Positions 57,029 through 64,000 of a stretch of 64,000 nt of DNA are shown piece after piece. The stretch lies in the NCBI GenBank assembly GCA_037576195.1, contig CM075102.1, forward strand, positions 6,572,001 to 6,636,000, written 5' to 3'. The notes under the pieces are model-generated. The model ran no database searches. It was not told where the DNA came from and was given only the letters and a program-made list of their open reading frames with translations. How positions within the stretch are numbered: the first letter of the stretch is position 1; every line of letters starts with the position of its first letter. This DNA comes from Phytoseiulus persimilis. Its lineage: Eukaryota > Arthropoda > Arachnida > Mesostigmata > Phytoseiidae. A program made the translations under genes and the position numbers.

Positions 57029-57032
57029 TAAA
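57027..57032 (+). promoter_or_regulatory. AATAAA polyadenylation signal overlapping the TGS1-like stop
   Basis: The hexamer begins at the second base of the TAA stop. No poly(A) tract follows, so a simple processed-pseudogene tail is not visible. Confidence 0.6.
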
Positions 57033-58164
57033 TCTTCCTTTAATGTACATTTTGATCATTCATTTCACGAGAGGCTAGAGTAGAGGAGTCAATCATTGAA
57101 TCGAGCGCGCGAATGCCTTGTGTATACCATATCGTTATGGTTATGGCTTCTTATTTATCCCCCCATAAGGTATTCACATTCCTCCAAATACCCTAGAGTC
57201 TGGTAGATGCGGGACTCATGAAATAGGAAAAAGATCGTACAAGGGACTCATCGTGTGCGGGACTCGACACGAGTCACGTGACATTTACGAGCAATGTCAC
57301 CAAGAATATCTGCAATGTCGATGAAACGGCTGCAGTTATCAGTCGGAAGATCTGAGGAGCTAGTTAATTGACAGGTGTTGCAAGAAGGAGCGTGACAGCA
57401 GCGATTCTCCATCTGAGAGAGCTTGATTACCTCCATCGTCTGCCTTCATGAGAAGACACGAACATGGAGGAATGGTTTCTGCGATCTTAAATCCGTTGAA
57501 AATGCTCTGGCCGACCATGCTTATCATCGCGCAAAACAGGAAGGGTTTCACCGTTCATGCCAGGAAAGATGTCAAGGCTTCGAATTTAACAATCACAAGC
57601 AGGAGGCGTGGCCATATACACGGTGAAGTAGAGGAGCTCCTGAGCCTGTGTAGCGGTCGGGCCCGCTTCCGGCTCAAAAAAAACTTGCAATAGAGCTGAG
57701 AGGGTCTTGAAACATCGAAGAGGATCCTTCATACCAATTCTCGGCTCAACAGATTCTCAATGTTGTCCTTCCAGCGTGGAACATGCCGAAACATTTCTGT
57801 GCTGCTCAAGCCGAGGAATCCACGCCCGACCACGATAGCGAGAAGGACCGCCCGACTCTGCTTCTCGGAGGCAACTGCGCAGGCTACTAAAAGCTCAAAT
57901 CGCACATGATCTACCGATCTCAGAAACCGAGAGTTCTCAAAAGAATACCAAAGGGAAGTTCTCCGGTGCTCTCAGCTTCATATATACAATGTTTCTGTCT
58001 CATAAGTCCTTCTATGATGAAACCCTCATCTGATAAGACCCTTATCTGATGAGTCCCTCAACTGATAAGTACCGTCTGCGTCAAGTCCCTCATACGCCGA
58101 ACATTTTTTCCGCAAAAAAAGTCCCTCATTTCCCAGACTTCTGGGTGCATGTGACACGTAGACC
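57033..58164. other. No recognised gene; recurrent GGGACTCAT/ATGAGTCCC-type words
   Basis: Short words of the GTCCCTCAT/GGGACTCAT type recur around 57,210-57,275 and 58,000-58,130 on both strands. I see no protein domain. Confidence 0.5.
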
Positions 58165-58363
58165 ATGTAGAAATGCAAGTGGGTTCAGAAGAGATCGCAG
58201 AAGAGATGACAACAGATTCATCCTGACAACTGCAATTGGAACCGCAAGATCCCACACGAAGGAGCTACATTGCGTATCCCTCGATGCCACGAAAGCGCAC
58301 GACCGCATCGATCGGACGAAGCTGTGGCAAATTCTAGAGAGGAGGAATGAGCAAATCTGTTAG
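58165..58363 (+). pseudogene. LINE RT fragment
   Basis: About 65 codons reading ASGFRRDRRRDDNRFILTTA and HCVSLDATKAHDRIDRTKLW, which are the F-R-x-x-R-x-T-x-D-N block and motif A of arthropod LINE reverse transcriptases, followed by a stop. It is a small orphan fragment. It directly abuts the gypsy 3' LTR region on the opposite strand. Confidence 0.65.
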
Positions 58364-58500
58364 GTTCTGGAGGGGACGGGACACAGTAATGCTCACGTCA
58401 TCTAGGCTGGGAGGGGGAGGGATGGCAGCCAAAATGGCTGCCCTTTTCTATTGACTCCGAAATACAAGGATAACGAAGACCCAACAGTCCCCCTGCGCTC
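58364..58500 (-). promoter_or_regulatory. Polypurine tract and start of gypsy 3' LTR
   Basis: On the - strand GCGCAGGGGGAC is followed by TGTTGGGTCTTCG (LTR start at about 58,486), just after the gypsy integrase stop. An 8-bp hairpin GGCAGCCA/TGGCTGCC lies 45 bp in (58,424-58,442). The LTR seems cut by the LINE fragment near 58,364. Confidence 0.5.
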
Positions 58501-58506
58501 AGCCGT

Positions 58507-60283
58507 TGAGCTTCTTGTAATTCACCGGAACTTTGCAAGCGCGTGGTAACGGCGTTCGGGTTGCTTGCGGCCCTGCATCTGGAGCCTGACTCGTCGGCGC
58601 GACTTCCGACGGTCGACGCCTTGCAGGAAGGAGAAACACTACATCTCGCACGGGGTCTGAGCTCTCGTCGTGGACCGACCGCTTCCAGACCTGATTGCGG
58701 TGCCGAACGATCTGGTGGCCGTTTGCACCCAGCTTTAGCGTCGCACGGCCGATGGAATATGTAACCTGTGCAGATACTCTACTCCCGTTCGAGAGTTACA
58801 CGGAAACAACCTCCCCCATCACAGAAGGCCGTTCTCTCGAACCGTGATGTATATCGAAGTGTTGTTTATACTCCTGCTGATACTCCGTCAGCGTACTGGT
58901 GACTCGACTGACCCGCGGCTTGAATGCGTAGAAAGGGGTTCTCAGAGGCCGACCAAAGAAAACCTCGTTGGGCGATTTGCCTCCCAACGCAGACGCGGGT
59001 GTGAAGTTGTATGCTGAGACCACTCCATCCAACCGCTCCGTCTTTGCGCCGATCGAATACTTGATCGTACGCACCATTTTCTCCGCTTGTCCGTTGCTTT
59101 GGGGCACCGCCGGAGCGCAACGTTAGATGAACTGTGTTCGTTTCTGAGCAGAATTCCGCAAACAACTCCGACGTGAACTGCGAACCGTTGTCGCTCACAG
59201 ACGTTTCCGGTGGACCCATCACCCGGAACAACCCTCGAAGGTAATTGACAAGCGAGACCGTAGCTACAGAACGCAACCACACCGCATCTATGAATCTGGA
59301 AAAACTGTCAACGATAACCACAAACGTTCCTCCCCGGCGCGGTTCACCGAAATCAATATGAACCCGAGCTCACGGCTTGTCCGCCGGCGGCCATGGACTT
59401 GGAGGTACTTCGACAGGAGCCGACGATGTTTGCAGACAATGGGGACAGTTCTCCACGAATCTCTTGATGTCTTAAGTCATTTCCGGCCAGAAAAAGTGGT
59501 TACGAGCCGACGACTTCATGCGACGAATGCCTGGGTGAGCTAGATGCAACTTTTCAAGGATCAGATGCTACACGGCTTTTGGAATCACCACTCGCTCGCC
59601 GCACAGGACTATTCCGCCTGAGAAACAGAGGGAGTCCGCGAGCAGCGCGAACGGACGTAAAACTGCATTTTCCTTGTCTTTCGAAGAGCATCCGTCTGAC
59701 AAACGTCGAATTACTTGAGAAAGGACCGGATCTTTCTTGGTTTGCTCGACCACGAGACTCTTGCCCTGCTTCGACTCAAGCGCGTTGATGACCAGATCTT
59801 GAAGACTCGACTCCGAATGACTGTCGATAGCCGCCACCACGTCTTCCAAATCAGAATCTCCGACCTCTGCTCTCCTTTCGCTGATTAATCGTGAAAACGC
59901 ATCCGCGTGTTGAAATCTTCCGTCCTGACGTATTCTATATAGAAATCAAACCCACCAAGACGAAGAGCCCAACGCTGCAACCGGGCGGCCGTCCTCTCTG
60001 ACAACCCTTTCATGCTCGCCGGATTGAAGAAGACAACGACTGATGATCCGTTCGCAGACGTATGAAACGACGGCCCAAGACAAATTTCTTGAACCGTTCG
60101 ACCGCGGTCACTAACGCCAGGGCTTCCTTTTCGATTTGACTGTAGTTTTGTTGCGGGTTCGTCAAGCATTTGGCAATATGGAAAACCGCTTTCCCATTTC
60201 CATGCGGATATCGCTGCAACAGAACCCCTCCAACCCCAGTCTGACTTGCGTCTGCCGCATTTATGAGCCCCTGACGGGCATCA
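58507..60283 (-). pseudogene. Ty3/gypsy RNase H, zinc-binding and integrase part of split pol
   Basis: In order on the - strand: RNase H start NAADASQTGVGGVLLQ and QNYSQIEKEALALVTAVERF, the H2C2 zinc-binding segment (H-L-A-H-P-G ... FWPEM ... C-P-H-C), and the integrase core with FVVIVDSFSRFIDAVW (first Asp), SVSDNGSQFTSE (second) and, in another frame, SNGQAEKMVRTIK (Glu). A C-terminal R-H-R-N-Q module follows, and the frame ends near 58,507. All DDE residues are visible, but at least three frameshifts or stops interrupt it. At 60,284 it meets the mariner end, and it continues the RT found at 50,750-51,595. Confidence 0.85.
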
Positions 60284-60285
60284 TA

Positions 60286-60313
60286 CCAGGTCTATTCCTA
60301 TGAAAACGCACAC
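60286..60313 (+). repeat. Mariner terminal inverted repeat (left end)
   Basis: CCAGGTCTATTCCTATGAAA and following bases pair with 50,720-50,747 (24 of 28). The TA target is at 60,284-60,285. Confidence 0.85.
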
Positions 60314-60505
60314 ATTTTTTCTGGCAATTTTTTTATCGATCCAACGCAAAGAGACTAAGATCATTCGAAGTAGCTGCCCTCACTAGCCACACATTTCGCC
60401 CATCTATCGACTTGGTCGCGGATGCCCTTGCGGTAGAAGGCTCCACCCTTGGACTCGAACCAAGATTCGAGGCATCTCTTCAACTCGACGAAGTTTGGAA
60501 AGTGA
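60286..60505 (-). pseudogene. Mariner transposon, C-terminal half
   Basis: It begins with the left terminal repeat (60,286-60,313), preceded by TA. The - strand then ends a transposase with FPNFVELKRCLESWFESK and FYRKGIRDQVDRWAKCVASE, the standard mariner C-terminus. It is cut at about 60,505 by the 3' end of the LINE. It is the complement of the N-terminal half at 49,676-50,747. Confidence 0.85.
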
Positions 60506-60509
60506 GTGT

Positions 60510-63500
60510 CTTGGTTTTGGTATTGGTTTTGGTATTTATTTATCCTCATAATATAATGACACTTTCACTTCAGTGGCGAGTAAATATGGCGAGATATTAT
60601 ATGTTTCTTTCTCCCACTGCTGTAGGAGTCTCTTGGTTTGGTCCATCGTCTCTAGTGAGGGGTCTTCGTCGAGTCCCAGTCGCCTCAGCACTTCCTCGTC
60701 CTCGAAGAAGGCATCGTTGCATTCACAGATTACGTGGCGCATAGTCTCCGGGTTCATTCCGCATTTCACGCAGGTCGTTTCTAGTCCCGGTTCGGAGTAT
60801 GTTCTGACGCTCCTTGTTCTTAGCATTCCTGCTCTGCTGAGCGCCAACAAGGCGGATCCTCTGCTGTTGTCGTAGGGGTTTTTCTTGGTCCCTCCATCCT
60901 TAGCATGGGTCCTGTATCGGGTCAGACTAACTTTCTGACTCATTGAGTCTCTCCATTCAGTCGTTTCTATTTCGCGGATCTTTTCTTTGATCGCTTTGTT
61001 GAAAGTACCCTGGAGTGGGATGCCCTCCTCCGTGAAAGTCAGGGTGATTCATCCACATTCAAATTCACGGCGCAGTTCCTGTTCTCTGTGTATTGCCCTT
61101 GTTTTCACTCCGGTTAGTTTCATCATCTCCAGTATAGCTTTCGGCCATCTGTATTCTTGCATGGATTTTACTCTGTTGAAATATCTCACCTTACTTTGAG
61201 CTTCTCTTGCCCTGAAGGTTGACCAGCCCAGCTCGCCTGTGACGAATTCGCTCGCCACTTTGCTGTTGGGGATCCCAAGAGAAAATCTCCCCGCCTCGTT
61301 CTGGGCCACCGATATTCTATTTTCCAGAGATTTCGACATCACTGTCACTGCGTTCGCGTATGTGAGTGCTGGGACGGCGACCGCCTTCCACAGCGTCTTG
61401 GAGATTTCAATTCTGTGGAATCCCCAGAGCGCGGTGGCTTGCAGTTTGTTCAGAACCTTCTGAGATTTTTCTACCCAGATGTCCTCTTGGACACTCATGT
61501 AGTTCTCATTGTCTGATACCGTGATTCCCAGGTACTTGTAGTGCGAGGCCTTCGGTATGTCCCTACCTTGGACCTTGAGGGTTTTCTCTGCGCCGATCCC
61601 AAGCTCGGAGAAAATCATGGTCGCACTCTTTGTTGGGTTGAATGTTAGTTTCATTTCGTCCCCGAACTGGGACGTGATTTCTAACAGCTTTTCTAGTTCC
61701 GCGAAGTTTCTCCCCATCAGGATGAGATCGTCGGCGGAAAGCAGTCCGGATATGTTGGTGTATTTCTTCGCCAACGTGTTCCAGAAGTTTCCTTTTCTTC
61801 GTACTCGGAAGCCGCAGCCACTGTTCTGGAGGCGCTCTTCAAGTGAGGAGGTGTATAGTAGGTATAATAGAGGGCTTCCTTGGCATCCTTGTCGGAGACC
61901 TTCTGTTGTTTCTACCCACTCTGACGAGTGTTCTACGTGGATCAGCTTGCTCCTAGTTCCTGTATACAGGTTTCGGAGCAATTCGATCCACGCCTGGTTC
62001 ATTCCCAGCTCTCTGAGCTTCGTCCACAGCGTATTTCTACATACTCGATCGTAAGCAGCTGAGAAGTCCAGGAAGCAACATACCAGTCCCTCTTTCCGGA
62101 GTCTGGATAGCTCTATGGCACTCGTTAGGATGAAGATATTATCTTAACCTCTCCTGTCCTTCCTGAACCGTGGTTGCATTTCTCCCAATATGTTCTCGTT
62201 CTCCATCCATTCTGATATCCTGTTTGCCAGGATTTTCATGAATAGTCGGTGGAGCACGGGGGAGATTGTTAGAGGTCTGTATGTCAGAAGGTTGCCCCGG
62301 GTGGAGTTTGGCTTCTCCAACATGACTAGTCTTCCTTCTTTCCAGTCCTCCGGGATCTCTTCCTGTCCATCTAGGATCTTATTGAATGACTTGGCTGATA
62401 TATCCTCGTCCCATTTCCTCCAGGTCCTTTACGATTCCGCTTGGGATTTTGTCGAGTCCCATAGCGGATGCTTTCGACAGCCTGGCGAGTGCCTTGGAGA
62501 CTTCTGCCTCCGTGACTACTATCCCGGTAGGTTCCATCTTCCCTACCTGTGGGGGTTCCACATTTGGATGAGTCGCCATGAGTATCATCTTTCCCACATG
62601 AGTAAGGTGATAAGCCGTTCGGGATCGGGGAATTTCCTCTCCGCGTTCGTCTCTCAGTTTATCCCTTTTGCTCTCGCCTCTGTTGCCTCTATTCACGATT
62701 CGCCAGAAGCGTCTGCCTTTCTCATGTCTCGGTGCGTTAAGTACGTATGAGAGAGTTTTCCGCTCTCTCACTCGTAGCTCCTTCGCTACCGCCGCTCTGA
62801 CTCTCTGCTGTTGTGTGCGGTACGCTCTCAACGCCTCCTCCTCTCCCATTCCGGGTTTGCGGGCCGCTCTGTAGGCTTGGTGGGCTGCTTTGCGGAGCTG
62901 GGTCTCCTCTTTGATTTCTCTCGAGAAAACCATGGGACGATCTCGTACTTTCAGTTTTCGGCATGCTTGCTTTGATGCTGACGCGATTTCGTTTTTCAGC
63001 TCGTCGTACGTTACGTGTCCTCTCAATGCACTAGTCCACAGCCCTTTTTGGACGAGAGCTGCTGCTTTCCGGGAATCTATGATTGAGATTTTTTTGCAGT
63101 GGGTCTCCTGGCCTTTTCCAATTTGCATTGGATCGTGATCAGGTTGTGGTCTGAGATATTGGTGATCAGTCTTTCGTCGTCAATTTTCACGTGTTGGACT
63201 AGATCCGCTGCTGCGTGGTTAGCCAGCACATAATCTATGACCGCTGATTTCCTCGTATATCTCCCTTCGCATTTTTCTGAGCCATTCAGGATTGTCAGCC
63301 TGTGTTCAGTTAGGAAGTCTTCGAGCAATCTGCCTCTTGTATTTGATTTGCCATCAAATTCCAGATGTGCGTTCATATCTCCCCCGATCAGAATGTAGTC
63401 TGTGTGCTCACATTTTGTTCTGATCAGTTTCGAGATTTCTGTGTACAGATTTCCGTTTTCCTCTTTTTCCGAGTATGAGACGTACACACTGGTGAGGATC

Positions 63501-64000
63501 AGCCTTTTCGAGTTGTACTTAATCGCCAACGCCATCCAATCCGTACCTTCCTCCGTCCACTCTTGGTCAGGGTACACATTGCTCAGTATTCCTACGCCTC
63601 CCGTAGGAGTTCTGTTGGTTGCAGTTTTTCGGTTGCTTCCAACCCATAGGTATCCTTGGATTACGGGTGGATTTTGTAGATTTGTTAGATGGGTTCCCTG
63701 TACTAGAGTGTAATCAATCCTCTCTTTTCTGAGGATATCCCCTTCTATAATAATTAAGCCCATTTGGAATGAGTACATCCGTTTATATTCAAAACTGCAA
63801 TATTTATTGGGACATCATTGGGTTTTCTTCCCGCTCTAACTCTCGTTGGGCTCGTCCGATGTTTTCCATTGGTAGTCATTCGTGCTCGAGGATCTACCGC
63901 TGTTTTACCGCCGCTCGGTTCGATGGTTCGCCATTCTTGGTTCTCTTCCTCTCCGAGGGCGGGTTCGGGGCTGCTAGGGACGATTCCTGATTTTGGGGTG
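60510..64000 (-). pseudogene. LINE with complete 3' end, running off the window (LINE-2 of the near-identical pair)
   Basis: The 3' end has a TACCAAAACC-type tail at about 60,510-60,540. Moving 5': CCHC tail (60,943-60,536, NSRGSALLALSRAG, CVKCGMNPETMRHVICEC), thumb and RT (62,002-61,049, SADDLILMG), RT motif A and linker (to 63,128), then endonuclease (63,778-63,077). From 61,590 it is almost identical to 46,680-49,560, with an offset near 14,910, and shares the Q-G-T-H endonuclease damage and the nonsense codon near the ORF2 start. It has private changes: a TAA at about 62,146 and a 5-bp insertion at about 63,747. ORF2 is non-functional. Confidence 0.88.

Overview
The window looks like repeat-dense eukaryotic DNA, most likely from an arthropod and plausibly a tick or other chelicerate. 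The basis is several non-LTR (LINE) families whose C-terminal tails carry an 'NSRGS.LL..AR.G.L.TR' signature followed by a CCHC motif, Ty3/gypsy, mariner, hAT and Helitron relics, AATAAA signals just after stop codons, and no bacterial-style operons. The host assignment is inference. Nearly every coding trace belongs to a transposable element and most are broken. Two traces are not transposon enzymes: an mRNA-capping guanylyltransferase-like ORF present four times, and one trimethylguanosine synthase (TGS1)-like cap methyltransferase ORF.

Layout. (1) 580-2,140 and 7,266-7,700: a decayed R1/LOA-like LINE on the + strand, split by a LINE on the - strand (2,140-7,260, 'LINE-C'). (2) 7,711-8,933: Ty3/gypsy integrase end. 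(3) 9,137-14,520: a large 45-bp minisatellite in two opposed arms with higher-order repeats of 135 bp and 1,665 bp. (4) 14,776-46,678: a tandem array of a composite unit of about 12.7-12.9 kb, two full copies and one truncated. Each unit holds LINE tail, spacer with hairpin, a capping-like block of about 2.1 kb, gypsy relics, a minisatellite seed, hAT, Helitron, and a second LINE ('LINE-R'). (5) 46,680-51,595: truncated LINE, half a mariner, and gypsy reverse transcriptase. (6) 51,596-53,708: the same capping-like block in a different context. (7) 55,321-57,034: LTR-like leader, primer-binding-site-like sequence, TGS1-like ORF and poly(A) signal. (8) 58,481-64,000: gypsy integrase/RNase H, the other half of the mariner, and another near-identical copy of the LINE.

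Regions 5 and 8 are the two sides of one triple-nested insertion (LINE inside mariner inside gypsy pol) in permuted order. This implies that a segment of about 14.9 kb carrying the capping-like block and the TGS1-like gene is itself tandemly duplicated, continuing beyond position 64,000.

No metabolic pathway is encoded. The most unusual signal is two different cap-modifying enzyme families, a guanylyltransferase relic and an apparently complete cap guanine-N2 methyltransferase, lying 2.4 kb apart and divergently transcribed among LTR-element sequences. Stretches near 22.1-27.6 kb and 29.4-30.3 kb show many single-base, homopolymer-type indels against their sister copies, so some 'broken' genes may be assembly errors.
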